From assembly GCF_030316825.1 (NCBI RefSeq), contig NZ_JASZYU010000001.1:806001-870000 (forward strand): a stretch of 64,000 nt of DNA, written 5' to 3'. Positions 1 through 9,083 of this stretch are shown one piece after another. The notes under the pieces are model-generated. The model did no database searches. It was not told the DNA's origin and saw only the letters and a program-made list of their open reading frames with translations. Source of the DNA: Variovorax fucosicus (GTDB taxonomy: Bacteria > Pseudomonadota > Gammaproteobacteria > Burkholderiales > Burkholderiaceae_C). The translations under genes were made by a program, and so were the position numbers. The number at the start of each line of letters is the position of its first letter. Positions within the stretch are counted from its first letter, which is position 1.

Positions 1-60
1 GAAATCGTGAAGCGTGGCAACGAGCAACTCGAACGCTTCCAGAAAGCCAACAAGGGCTGA
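1..60 (+). CDS. ugpB: UgpB C-terminus (glycerol-3-phosphate binding protein), partial
   Basis: The window opens inside a coding frame whose last 19 residues, ending in QKANKG, precede a TGA stop at 58-60. The tail alone carries no diagnostic motif. It is called UgpB from position, because it is followed in the same orientation by the two permeases, ATPase and phosphodiesterase of a ugp operon, where the periplasmic sn-glycerol-3-phosphate binding protein is normally first. The 5' part lies outside the window. Confidence 0.7.
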   Translation, partial: EIVKRGNEQLERFQKANKG

Positions 61-100
61 CGCCTTTTTGCCGCAGCAGTCATGCTGGCACCCCTCCCTG

Positions 101-123
101 CCCTCCCCGGCCGCCGGGGAGGG
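101..123 (+). repeat. Perfect GC-rich inverted repeat after ugpB
   Basis: CCCTCCCCGG and CCGGGGAGGG form 10-bp perfect arms around a 3-nt loop, 40 nt past the ugpB stop. There is no T-tract, so it is more likely an mRNA-stabilising or processing hairpin than a terminator. It is the first of two tandem hairpins between ugpB and ugpA. Confidence 0.6.
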
Positions 124-160
124 TGGCTGTGATGGCCCCGATGCAGCAGTAGACTCAGCC

Positions 161-197
161 GCCCGCCGAACGCAGAAGCCGGCGGGCTTTCTTTTTT
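161..197 (+). terminator. Intrinsic terminator/attenuator between ugpB and ugpA
   Basis: GCCCGCCG (161-168) pairs with CGGCGGGC (180-187), followed by a T-rich run ending just before the ugpA ribosome-binding site (GAGGGG, 198-203). This is a classic Rho-independent shape. Placed after the binding-protein gene, it would make UgpB more abundant than the membrane components, as is common for ABC importers (inference). Confidence 0.7.
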
Positions 198-207
198 GAG
201 GGGACTT

Positions 208-1089
208 ATGGAAAAACGCGTTGTATTCAGGTCGGGTTGGCTGCCTTGGCTGCTGCTCGTGCCGCAAATGGCGGTGATCCTGGTGTTTTTCTTCTGGCCG
301 GCGGCGCAGGCGATCCTGCAATCGCTGCAGCAGCAGGACGCGTTCGGAACCTCGATCGAGTTTGTCGGCTTCGACAACTTCAAGCAGCTCTGGGGCGACC
401 CGAGCTACGTCGAGTCCTTCAAGACCACCGCCATGTTTTCGGTGCTGGTGGCCGTCATCGGCATCAGCCTGTCGCTGATGCTCGCCGTGTTCGCCGACCG
501 CATCGTGCGCGGCGGCATGTTCTACAAGACCATGCTGATCCTGCCGTATGCGGTCGCGCCGGCCGTGGCGGCCGTGCTCTGGGTCTTCATGTTCTCGCCG
601 TCGCTCGGCGTCGTCGCCTATGCGCTCGGCAAGATCGGCATCGACTGGAACCACCTGCTCAACTCGAACCACGCGATGACGCTGATCGTCATGGCCGCGG
701 TGTGGAAGCAGATTTCGTACAACTTCCTGTTCTTCCTGGCGGGCCTGCAATCGATCCCCAAGTCGCTGATCGAGGCCGCGGCCATCGACGGCGCGCGGCC
801 GTGGCGACGCTTCTGGACGGTGCAGTTTCCGCTGCTGTCGCCGACCACCTTCTTCCTCTTGGTCATCAACGTGGTCTACGCCTTCTTCGACACCTTCGCG
901 ATCGTTGACGCGGCGACCCAGGGCGGACCGGGCAAGGACACGACCATCCTGGTCTACAAGGTCTATCACGACGGCTTCAAGGCGATGGACCTCGGCGGCT
1001 CCGCGGCGCAATCGGTGGTGCTGATGGTCATCGTTGTGGCCCTGACCGTGATCCAGTTCCGCTACGTCGAAAAGAAAGTGCAGTACTGA
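208..1089 (+). CDS. ugpA: sn-glycerol-3-phosphate ABC transporter permease UgpA
   Basis: A 293-residue inner-membrane permease of the MalF/UgpA type. It has about six hydrophobic segments and the EAA loop (EAAAIDGARPWRRFW, around residue 189) that docks on the ATPase. The start is set at ATG 208, preceded by GAGGGG at 198-203. An in-frame TTG at 196 lies inside the terminator T-tract and is less likely. The stop is 1 nt from the ugpE start, so the two permeases should be coupled. Together with UgpE it forms the channel for sn-glycerol-3-phosphate or glycerophosphodiesters delivered by UgpB. Substrate is inferred from the operon. Confidence 0.93.
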   Translation: MEKRVVFRSGWLPWLLLVPQMAVILVFFFWPAAQAILQSLQQQDAFGTSIEFVGFDNFKQLWGDPSYVESFKTTAMFSVLVAVIGISLSLMLAVFADRIVRGGMFYKTMLILPYAVAPAVAAVLWVFMFSPSLGVVAYALGKIGIDWNHLLNSNHAMTLIVMAAVWKQISYNFLFFLAGLQSIPKSLIEAAAIDGARPWRRFWTVQFPLLSPTTFFLLVINVVYAFFDTFAIVDAATQGGPGKDTTILVYKVYHDGFKAMDLGGSAAQSVVLMVIVVALTVIQFRYVEKKVQY

Positions 1090-1090
1090 A

Positions 1091-1942
1091 ATGGTCGAAA
1101 AACGCGGAACCCACGGCATCCTCGCCCATGTGGTGATGGTGCTCGGCGTCTTCATCGTCGCCTTTCCTCTCTACCTCGCGTTCGTGGCGTCCACGCACAC
1201 GGCGCAGGAAATCGTTCAGGCGCCCATGCCGCTGCTGCCGGGCGGCCACATGTGGGAAAGCTACAAGTCGGCCCTGTTCGGCAACGCGAACGCCGTCGGC
1301 TCGAACGCGCCGGTGGCCCACATGATGTGGGTCAGCCTGGTGACGGCGCTGGTGATCTCGATCGGCAAGATCGCGATCTCGCTGCTGTCGGCCTTTGCGA
1401 TCGTGTACTTCAAGTTTCCGTTCCGCAAGATCGTGTTCTGGATGATCTTCGTGACGCTGATGCTGCCGGTCGAGGTGCGCATCCTGCCCACCTACAAGGT
1501 CCTGTCGGATCTGAACATGCTGAACACCTACGCGGGCCTGACGATTCCGCTGATCGCGTCGGCGACGGCGACCTTCCTGTTCCGGCAGTTCTTCATGACG
1601 GTGCCGGACGAGCTCACCGAAGCTTCACGGATGGACGGCGCGAGCCCGATGCGTTTCTTCATCGACGTGTTGCTGCCGCTGTCGAAGACATCGATCGCGG
1701 CACTGTTCGTGATCCAGTTCATCTACGGCTGGAACCAGTACCTCTGGCCGCTGCTGGCCACCACCAACGAAGACATGTACCCGGTGGTGATCGGCATCAA
1801 ACGCATGATCGCCGGCGGCGACGGCCAGAACGAATGGAACGTCGTGATGGCGACCGCCATCCTCGCGATGCTGCCGCCCGCCATCGTGGTGGTGCTGATG
1901 CAGAAGTGGTTCGTCAAGGGCCTGGTCGATACCGAAAAATAA
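1091..1942 (+). CDS. ugpE: sn-glycerol-3-phosphate ABC transporter permease UgpE
   Basis: A 283-residue permease of the MalG/UgpE family. It has an N-terminal transmembrane segment, a large extracytoplasmic loop, a cluster of membrane spans and the EAA motif (EASRMDGASPMRFF, around residue 177). The length matches the family. It starts 1 nt after ugpA and is followed 18 nt later by the ATPase gene. It pairs with UgpA to form the transport pore. No anomalies are seen. Confidence 0.93.
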   Translation: MVEKRGTHGILAHVVMVLGVFIVAFPLYLAFVASTHTAQEIVQAPMPLLPGGHMWESYKSALFGNANAVGSNAPVAHMMWVSLVTALVISIGKIAISLLSAFAIVYFKFPFRKIVFWMIFVTLMLPVEVRILPTYKVLSDLNMLNTYAGLTIPLIASATATFLFRQFFMTVPDELTEASRMDGASPMRFFIDVLLPLSKTSIAALFVIQFIYGWNQYLWPLLATTNEDMYPVVIGIKRMIAGGDGQNEWNVVMATAILAMLPPAIVVVLMQKWFVKGLVDTEK

Positions 1943-1960
1943 GTTGGGACGAACGAAAAA

Positions 1961-2968
<1,008 letters not shown>

Positions 2969-2983
2969 GCGCCGCGCCGGGTA

Positions 2984-3010
2984 GCCCCCTGCAAGCTCGA
3001 GCGTGGGGGC
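2984..3010 (+). repeat. Intergenic hairpin between ugpC and ugpQ
   Basis: GCCCCC (2984-2989) and GGGGGC (3005-3010) flank a spacer holding the palindrome GCTCGAGC. The right arm ends 4 nt before the ugpQ ATG and covers the region where a ribosome-binding site would lie. It could restrain ugpQ translation (inference). Confidence 0.45.
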
Positions 3011-3014
3011 CAAC

Positions 3015-3752
3015 ATGACCCCCTGGCCCTACCCGCGTTGGATTGCCCACCGCGGTGCCGGCAAGCTGGCGCCGGAGAACACGCTGGCCGCGTTCCGACT
3101 GGGCGCGGCGCATGGCTACCGGATGTTCGAGTGCGACGTGAAGCTCAGCGCCGACAGCGTGCCGTTCCTGATGCACGACGCCACGTTGCAGCGCACCACC
3201 AACGGGGCTGGCACGGGCGGCGACACGTCCTGGGGCGAGCTGTCGCAACTCGACGCCGGCAGTTGGCATTCGCGCGCTTTCGCAGGCGAACCACTGGCGA
3301 GCCTTGAGAACGCGGCCCGGTTCTGCCTGCACAACGGTCACCTGCTCAACATCGAGATCAAGCCCACACCGGGCGTCGAGCGCCGCACCGGCGAAGTGGT
3401 GGCGCAGCACGCGCAGCGGCTGTGGGCCGGCGCGGCGGTGCCGCCGCTGCTGACATCGTTCCAGCCCGCAGCGCTGGCCGGCGCACGCGACGCGGTGCCC
3501 AGGTTGCCGCGCGGACTGCTGCTCGACACCCTGCGCGCGGACTGGCTCGACGCTGCACTCCAACTCGGCTGCGTGGCGATCGTCTGCAACCACGCGCTGT
3601 GGAATGCAGCCACCGTGGCGCAGGCGCAGGCGGCCGGCCTGCGCACGCTGAGCTACACGGTCAACGACGAGTGGGCCGCCGAGCGGCTCGTTGCGCTCGG
3701 CACCGACGGCATCATCACCGATCGCGTCGACCTCTTCGCCCCGGCCGGCTGA
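3015..3752 (+). CDS. ugpQ: Glycerophosphodiester phosphodiesterase UgpQ
   Basis: A 245-residue cytosolic GDPD-family enzyme that splits glycerophosphodiesters into sn-glycerol-3-phosphate and an alcohol. The family hallmarks are in order: AHRGAG with catalytic His12, PENT near 20-23, then ECDVKLSADSVPFLMHD (about 43-59), which supplies the metal-binding acids and the second His. The ATG at 3015 is preferred over the in-frame GTG at 3003, which lies in a hairpin arm. It is last in the ugp operon, so it can process imported diesters. Length and motifs are normal. Confidence 0.93.
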   Translation: MTPWPYPRWIAHRGAGKLAPENTLAAFRLGAAHGYRMFECDVKLSADSVPFLMHDATLQRTTNGAGTGGDTSWGELSQLDAGSWHSRAFAGEPLASLENAARFCLHNGHLLNIEIKPTPGVERRTGEVVAQHAQRLWAGAAVPPLLTSFQPAALAGARDAVPRLPRGLLLDTLRADWLDAALQLGCVAIVCNHALWNAATVAQAQAAGLRTLSYTVNDEWAAERLVALGTDGIITDRVDLFAPAG

Positions 3753-3775
3753 CCGCCGGGCTTGCGTCGGCCTTC

Positions 3776-3781
3776 TATGAT
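3776..3781 (+). promoter_or_regulatory. Candidate -10 box directly upstream of the MscS-type gene
   Basis: TATGAT (5/6 match to TATAAT) is followed by 6 nt and then the ATG at 3788. Transcription would start at or next to the initiation codon, giving a leaderless mRNA. No good -35 hexamer is visible at 16-18 bp. Confidence 0.4.
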
Positions 3782-3787
3782 GCGCCG

Positions 3788-6253
3788 ATGAGTCTGATTT
3801 CACGCTGCTGCGCGGCTTTCATGCTGGCACTGCTGCTGGGTTCGGCCTGCGCGCAGGGTCCTGCGCCCGCTGCGGCGGCTGCGTCCGATGCGCCAGCTGC
3901 TGCGACCGACACAACGCAGGCGCCGGCCCAGGCGACCGTGGCCGACCTGCGCGCCGCGTTCGCCAAGCTACCTGCCAAGGCCGAGAGCAACGAGGACATT
4001 CGCAGCCTGCTCAAGCAGCTCAACGCCATCGGGACGCAGGCCGATGCCTTCGTCAGCTCGCGCAGCGGGCCGCTGGCCGACCTCAACGCCCGGCTCGGCG
4101 AACTCGGCAACGCACCGACCGCGCCCGGCAGCACCGAAGACCCCGACATCACGCGCCAGCGCAGCACGCTGCTCAAGGAACGCAATGCGCTCGATGCCGA
4201 TGTGCGGCTCGCCAAGCTGTTGGCCGTCGATGCGCAGCAGCGCGGCAGCGACCTGCTGACCCAGCGGCGCAAGCTGTTCGAGGCGCAACTCACGGAGCGA
4301 GCGCCGTCGCCGCTGGGCCGCGAGTTCTGGCTCGATATTCGCGACGCCTGGCCCGACGACACGGCACGGCTGCATGCACTGGGCGCCGAGTTGCGCGACG
4401 GCCTGGCCGTCGTGCGCCAGCCGGCGCACCGCAACACCGTGCTGTTGAGCATTGCCGCCGCGCTGCTGGTGGCACTGCTCGGCAACTGGCTGGCGGAACT
4501 CGGCCTGGTGAAGCTGGCGGCCCGGGTGCTGCCGCCAGGGCGGCTGCGGCGCTCGTTGCTGGTGATCTGCATCGTCGGCACCAACGTGGTACTGGTCGGC
4601 ATGGCGGCGCAATGGCTGCACGCTGTCCTCGACACGCACGGCGCCTGGGGCCCTGCCACCCGCAAGGTGGCGCAGGCGGTGGTGGCGTCGAGCATCTTCA
4701 TTGCGTTCGTGGTCGGACTGGGGCGCGCGTTGCTGTCGATCCATCGGCCGTCATGGCGGCTGCCACCGATTCCCGACGCGATGGCGGCGCGGCTGGCGCC
4801 CTATCCCTGGCTGATCGCCCTGATCGGCACGCTGGTGTGGGCACCGGCCCAGGTCAACGCGGTGGTCGACGCCAGCTTCGCCGCGGTGGTTGCGACCCAT
4901 GTGGTCACAGCGCTCGCGCTCACTGCGCTGATCGCCGCGATCGTGCTGCGACTCGGCCCGGGCCAGCCGGCCGGCCGGCCCGCCAGCAGCGCCGAGTCCG
5001 GCGCCGACGCGCCGCCGGAACGCCCGATCTGGGTCGGCATGTTGTTGAGCGCCGTGGTCGTCATCGTCGTGGTCATCTGGGTGCTGGTGGCGGCCGGCTA
5101 CGTGGCGATGGCCAGCTTCCTGGCCGGGCAGCTGACCTGGGGCGGCATCGTGGCAGCGGCGTTCTACGTGCTGTTCAAGTTTGCCGACGACCTGTTCACG
5201 GCGGTGGTGTCGTCCAGGAGCAGCTTCGGTGCACGGCTGCAAAAGAGCTTCGGCTTCGCGCCGGCGACACTCGACCAGGCGGCGGTGGTGCTGTCAGGCC
5301 TGAGCCGGGTCGCACTGTTCTTCTACATGGTGATCGCGCTGGTAGCGCCGCTGGGCACCAGCCCGGGCGAGGTGTTCCAGCGCAGCGGGCAATTCGGCTC
5401 CGGTTTCAAGATCGGCGAGTTCGAACTGGTGCCGGGCGCGATCTTCAGCGCCATCGGCGTGGCGCTGGGCGGCTTCGTCGCGCTGCGCGTGCTCAAGCGC
5501 TGGCTGGAGCAGCGCTACCTGCCGAGCACCACGCTCGAGCCCGGCATGCAGAGCTCGATCACCACACTGCTGAACTATGCGGGCGGCATCCTGGTGGTGG
5601 CGTTCGCGCTGTCGGCGCTGGGCATCGGCATCAACCGCATCGCCTGGGTGGCGAGCGCGCTGTCGGTCGGCATCGGCTTCGGGCTGCAGGCGATCGTGCA
5701 GAACTTCATCTCGGGGCTGATCCTGCTGGCCGAACGGCCGGTGAAAGTCGGCGACTGGGTGGTGCTGGGCGCCACCGAGGGCGACGTGCGGCGCATCAAC
5801 GTGCGCGCCACCGAAATCCAGCTCGGCGACCGCTCGACGCTGATCGTGCCGAACTCCGAGTTCATCACCAAGACCGTGCGCAACATGACGCTGGCCAATG
5901 CCGAAGGGCGTGTGCTGATCCGGCTGCCGATGCCGCTGAGCACCGACGCGAAGAAGGTGCGCGAGCTGATGCTGGCCGCCTGCGGCGCACACGCGGGTGT
6001 GCTGGCCACGCCCGCGCCGTCGGTCACGCTCGAAGGCATCGAAGGCGGCACGCTGATCTTCCAGGCCATCGCCTATGTGCCGAGCCCGCGGCTGGCCGGC
6101 GGCGTGCGCAGCGACCTGCTGTTCGAGATCCTCGATGCGCTGCAGGCGGCCGACCTGCCACTGTCGGTGCCGACCATGCTGGTCGCGCCTGGCGGGGCCA
6201 CGCCGATGGCGACGCCGGGGGAAAGCCCGCCGGCTGCGCCGCTGCAGAGCTGA
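3788..6253 (+). CDS. Large MscS-family mechanosensitive channel with DUF3772-type periplasmic domain
   Basis: An 821-residue multidomain channel. A signal peptide (hydrophobic core after residue 5, cleavage near SACAQG) leads into an Ala-rich linker and a helical periplasmic region (about 40-210) resembling DUF3772. Many membrane spans follow (about 215-600). The pore-lining helix and beta-domain carry GIGFGLQAIVQNF (near 628), then the cytoplasmic MscS C-terminal domain. It should open on membrane tension to release osmolytes. The frame is open far upstream across ugpQ, but signal peptide, composition and the -10 box support ATG 3788. It resembles MscK/YbdG-like large MscS proteins; a specific symbol cannot be assigned. 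Confidence 0.87.
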   Translation: MSLISRCCAAFMLALLLGSACAQGPAPAAAAASDAPAAATDTTQAPAQATVADLRAAFAKLPAKAESNEDIRSLLKQLNAIGTQADAFVSSRSGPLADLNARLGELGNAPTAPGSTEDPDITRQRSTLLKERNALDADVRLAKLLAVDAQQRGSDLLTQRRKLFEAQLTERAPSPLGREFWLDIRDAWPDDTARLHALGAELRDGLAVVRQPAHRNTVLLSIAAALLVALLGNWLAELGLVKLAARVLPPGRLRRSLLVICIVGTNVVLVGMAAQWLHAVLDTHGAWGPATRKVAQAVVASSIFIAFVVGLGRALLSIHRPSWRLPPIPDAMAARLAPYPWLIALIGTLVWAPAQVNAVVDASFAAVVATHVVTALALTALIAAIVLRLGPGQPAGRPASSAESGADAPPERPIWVGMLLSAVVVIVVVIWVLVAAGYVAMASFLAGQLTWGGIVAAAFYVLFKFADDLFTAVVSSRSSFGARLQKSFGFAPATLDQAAVVLSGLSRVALFFYMVIALVAPLGTSPGEVFQRSGQFGSGFKIGEFELVPGAIFSAIGVALGGFVALRVLKRWLEQRYLPSTTLEPGMQSSITTLLNYAGGILVVAFALSALGIGINRIAWVASALSVGIGFGLQAIVQNFISGLILLAERPVKVGDWVVLGATEGDVRRINVRATEIQLGDRSTLIVPNSEFITKTVRNMTLANAEGRVLIRLPMPLSTDAKKVRELMLAACGAHAGVLATPAPSVTLEGIEGGTLIFQAIAYVPSPRLAGGVRSDLLFEILDALQAADLPLSVPTMLVAPGGATPMATPGESPPAAPLQS

Positions 6254-6256
6254 GCG

Positions 6257-6535
6257 TCAGCGCTTCCAGCCGCGGCCCAGCCACCACTGGGCGGTGCCGC
6301 AGACGACCACGAGCGCGCCATAGGTCAGCATCATTCCGTCGCGGCCGAAGTAGACGAGCCCGGCGCACAGCACGGCCACACCCGCTATCAAATTAATAGC
6401 GAACTGAGCCCACCGGCCGGGCGCCCCGGCCGCTTGCGGCAACAGGAATCGGGCCTGCAGGGCGAGCACCCCCGCCACGAAGAAGGCCGGTGCCGCGAAA
6501 TTCAGCAGGTGGTAGAGCAGGTCGAGCGCGGACAT
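6257..6535 (-). CDS. Small hypothetical inner-membrane protein
   Basis: A 92-residue protein with three predicted membrane segments (about 10-30, 42-63 and 68-85) and a basic C-terminus (GRGWKR). I do not recognise the family. It is convergent with the MscS-type gene (stops 3 bp apart) and divergent from hemA. No clear ribosome-binding site precedes ATG 6535. The second membrane segment is encoded partly by an AT-rich palindrome (6384-6400). Function unknown. Confidence 0.6.
   Translation of the reverse strand: MSALDLLYHLLNFAAPAFFVAGVLALQARFLLPQAAGAPGRWAQFAINLIAGVAVLCAGLVYFGRDGMMLTYGALVVVCGTAQWWLGRGWKR
6384..6400 (-). repeat. AT-rich palindrome inside the small membrane gene
   Basis: GCTAT and ATAGC arms flank a 7-nt AT-rich centre, in a GC-rich background. 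From memory, GCTAT-n-ATAGC elements are scattered through Comamonadaceae genomes. Only this copy is seen here, and it lies within a reading frame (encoding around INLIAG). Confidence 0.5.
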
Positions 6536-6567
6536 CTGGAAAGTTGGAAAGCGGGGTTTTGTGCCGC

Positions 6568-6586
6568 GCTATGGAGGTCATAGCGG
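6568..6586. promoter_or_regulatory. Inverted repeat upstream of hemA
   Basis: CGCTATG and CATAGCG are perfect 7-bp arms separated by 5 nt. They lie in the divergent region between the small membrane gene and hemA, about 30 bp upstream of the hemA -10 box. The position suits an operator; no regulator is identified. Confidence 0.35.
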
Positions 6587-6616
6587 CAGTGTCCTCCGGA
6601 GAGCCCCAGCAAATTT

Positions 6617-6622
6617 TATAAT
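6617..6622 (+). promoter_or_regulatory. hemA -10 box (leaderless arrangement)
   Basis: A perfect TATAAT in an AT-rich patch ends 6 nt before the hemA ATG at 6629, placing the predicted +1 on the start codon. No convincing -35 is seen, and no Shine-Dalgarno sequence fits between. Confidence 0.55.
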
Positions 6623-6628
6623 CCGGGA

Positions 6629-7909
6629 ATGTCAGTCTGGGCCCTTGGGTTGAACCACACGACCGCGCCGCTCGATCTGCGCGGTCGTTTCGCGTTCGCG
6701 CTCGACCAGATCGCCCCTACGCTTCACAGCCTGCGCAGTTCGTTCGAGGGCGCCGGCAGGGGCCGCCATCCGCAGGTCGAGGCCGCCATCATTTCGACCT
6801 GCAACCGTACCGAGATCTACTGCGCCGCCGATCACATGGCGCTCGACCACACGGTCGGCTGGCTGGCGCAAAGCGGCGGCGTCTCGCCTGCGCTGCTGCG
6901 CTCGCACGCCTACACGCTGCACGACGACGAGGCTGCGCGCCACGCCTTCCGCGTGGCCAGCGGACTCGATTCGATGGTGCTCGGCGAGGCGCAGATCCTG
7001 GGCCAGATGAAGGACGCGATCCGCGCCGCCGAAACCGCCGGCGCGCTTGGCAGCACATTGAACCAGCTGTTTCAGCGCTCGTTCGCCGTGGCCAAGGAAG
7101 TGCGCACCGCCACCGAGGTCGGCGCGCACTCGATCAGCATGGCAGCGGCCTCGGTGCGGCTCGCGGCCCAGCTCTTCGAAGACCTGCAGCAGACGCGCGT
7201 GCTGTTCGTCGGTGCGGGCGAAATGATCGACCTCGCCGCCACGCATTTCGCGGCAAGGCAGCCCAAGTCCATCGTCATCGCCAACCGCACGCTCGAGCGC
7301 GGCGAGAAGCTGGCTTCGCGCTTCGGCGGCGAGGCGATGCGGCTGGCTGAGTTGCCCGCTCGGCTGGCCGAGTTCGACATCGTCGTGAGCTGCACCTCAA
7401 GCACGTTGCCGCTGATCGGCCTGGGCGCCGTGGAGCGCGCGCTCAAGCAGCGCAAGCACCGCCCGATGTTCATGGTCGACCTGGCCGTGCCGCGCGACAT
7501 CGAACCGGAAGTCAAGAAACTCGAAGACGTGTACCTCTACACCGTGGACGACCTGGCCCAGGTGGTGCAGCAAGGCCAGGCCAGCCGCCAGGCCGCGGTC
7601 GCGCAGGCCGAGGTGATCATCGACGCCGGCGTGCAGAGCTTCATGCACTGGCTGGATCAGCGGGACTCCGTTCCATTGATCCAGCAGCTCAACGCACAGG
7701 CCGACGACTGGCGCGCGGCCGAACTCGCCCGCGCGCGCAAGATGCTGGCGAAGGGCGAAGACATCGACACGGTGCTGCAGGCGCTGTCGCGCGGCCTCAC
7801 CCAGAAGATGCTGCACGGCGCAATGGCCGAGTTGCACGCCGGCGACGCCGCAGCACGCGAGCAGACGGCGCAGACGCTGTCGCGCCTGTTCCTGCGCAAA
7901 GAGCGTTAG
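6629..7909 (+). CDS. hemA: Glutamyl-tRNA reductase
   Basis: A 426-residue enzyme reducing glutamyl-tRNA(Glu) to glutamate-1-semialdehyde with NADPH, the committed step of C5 haem synthesis. The N-terminal catalytic domain begins [17 protein letters not shown] and has nucleophile Cys58 in STCNRTEIY. The NADPH-binding domain holds VGAGEMIDL (about 191-199), and a helical dimerisation domain forms the C-terminus. The length is usual. It starts a co-directional run with prfA and prmC, the common Burkholderiales order. It is probably transcribed from its own -10 box as a leaderless message. Confidence 0.97.
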   Translation: MSVWALGLNHTTAPLDLRGRFAFALDQIAPTLHSLRSSFEGAGRGRHPQVEAAIISTCNRTEIYCAADHMALDHTVGWLAQSGGVSPALLRSHAYTLHDDEAARHAFRVASGLDSMVLGEAQILGQMKDAIRAAETAGALGSTLNQLFQRSFAVAKEVRTATEVGAHSISMAAASVRLAAQLFEDLQQTRVLFVGAGEMIDLAATHFAARQPKSIVIANRTLERGEKLASRFGGEAMRLAELPARLAEFDIVVSCTSSTLPLIGLGAVERALKQRKHRPMFMVDLAVPRDIEPEVKKLEDVYLYTVDDLAQVVQQGQASRQAAVAQAEVIIDAGVQSFMHWLDQRDSVPLIQQLNAQADDWRAAELARARKMLAKGEDIDTVLQALSRGLTQKMLHGAMAELHAGDAAAREQTAQTLSRLFLRKER

Positions 7910-7929
7910 CGACGCCTGCCCGTCGCATG

Positions 7930-7959
7930 GCCCGCCGCTGCCGGCGGGCGCCCGTTTTT
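7930..7959 (+). terminator. Intrinsic terminator after hemA
   Basis: GCCCGCCG, loop CTGC, CGGCGGGC (7930-7949), then CCCG and five T. It lies 20 nt past the hemA stop and 32 nt before prfA, so it may reduce rather than abolish read-through into prfA-prmC. Confidence 0.65.
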
Positions 7960-7991
7960 CGCGCCCTCTTTCGCCCCCGTTCCGCCCTCCG

Positions 7992-9083
7992 ATGAAATCC
8001 TTTCTCCGCCAGCAACTCGACCGCTACGTGCAACGCCTCGAAGAGCTCGACTTCCTGCTCTCGCGCGAAGACATCATGGCCGATATGACGCAGTACCGGC
8101 TGCTGTCCAAGGAACATGCCCAGGTCACGCAGATCGCCGGGCGCTACCTGCGCTTCAAGCAGCGCGAAGCCGACCTGGCCGGTGCGCGCGAGATGCTGGA
8201 CGACCCCGACATGGCCGAGATGGCGCAGGAAGAAATCGCTTCCGCCGAGGCCGAACTGCAAAAGCTCGAAGACGAACTGCAACGCCTGCTGCTCCCCAAA
8301 GACCCGGATGACGCGCGCAATGCCTTTGTTGAAATCCGCGCCGGCACCGGCGGCGACGAATCGGCGCTGTTTGCCGGCGATCTGCTGCGCATGTACACGC
8401 GCTACTGCGAACGCGCGGGCTGGCGCTGCGAGATCGTGAGCGAATCGGAGAGTGAACTCGGCGGCTACAAGGAAGTTGTGATCCGCGTCGTCGGCGACGA
8501 TGTGTTCGGCCGGCTGCGCTTCGAGTCCGGCGGCCATCGCGTGCAGCGCGTGCCGGCGACCGAAACGCAGGGCCGCATCCACACCAGCGCCTGCACGGTT
8601 GCCGTGCTGGCCGAGCCGGACGAGGCGGTGGCGGTGCAGATCAACCCGGCCGACCTGCGCATCGACACCTACCGGGCATCGGGCGCCGGCGGCCAGCACA
8701 TCAACAAGACCGATTCGGCCGTTCGCATCACGCACATCCCGACCGGCATCGTGGCCGAGTGCCAGGACGATCGCAGCCAGCACCGCAACAAGGCCAAGGC
8801 GCTGCAGGTGCTGTCGGCGCGCATCCAGGAAAAGGATCGCAGCGAACGCGCGGCGAAGGACGCGGCCGAGCGCAAGGGGCTGATCGGCACCGGCGACCGC
8901 TCGGATCGCATCCGCACCTACAACTTCCCACAGGGCCGGCTCACCGACCATCGCATCAACCTCACGCTCTACAAGCTGCTGACCATCATGGAAGGCGACC
9001 TCGGCGAAGTGCTCGACGCGCTGCAGGCGGCGCGCGAGGCAGAGCAGCTGGCGGAGCTTGAGTCGTCGGCCCTGCCCGCGTGA
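7992..9083 (+). CDS. prfA: Peptide chain release factor 1
   Basis: A 363-residue class I release factor recognising UAA and UAG. The PAT tripeptide that reads the stop codon is in RVPATETQ (near 187). The GGQ loop that triggers peptidyl-tRNA hydrolysis is in [15 protein letters not shown] (GGQ near 233-235). PAT rather than SPF identifies RF1, not RF2. The last base of its stop codon is the first base of the prmC ATG, so it is coupled to the methylase that modifies its GGQ glutamine. Confidence 0.97.
   Translation: MKSFLRQQLDRYVQRLEELDFLLSREDIMADMTQYRLLSKEHAQVTQIAGRYLRFKQREADLAGAREMLDDPDMAEMAQEEIASAEAELQKLEDELQRLLLPKDPDDARNAFVEIRAGTGGDESALFAGDLLRMYTRYCERAGWRCEIVSESESELGGYKEVVIRVVGDDVFGRLRFESGGHRVQRVPATETQGRIHTSACTVAVLAEPDEAVAVQINPADLRIDTYRASGAGGQHINKTDSAVRITHIPTGIVAECQDDRSQHRNKAKALQVLSARIQEKDRSERAAKDAAERKGLIGTGDRSDRIRTYNFPQGRLTDHRINLTLYKLLTIMEGDLGEVLDALQAAREAEQLAELESSALPA

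Noticed and set aside
61-207. A Pho box controlling ugpA
   Set aside because: No Pho-box-like direct repeats are visible in this gap. If phosphate control exists, its site should be upstream of ugpB, outside the window.
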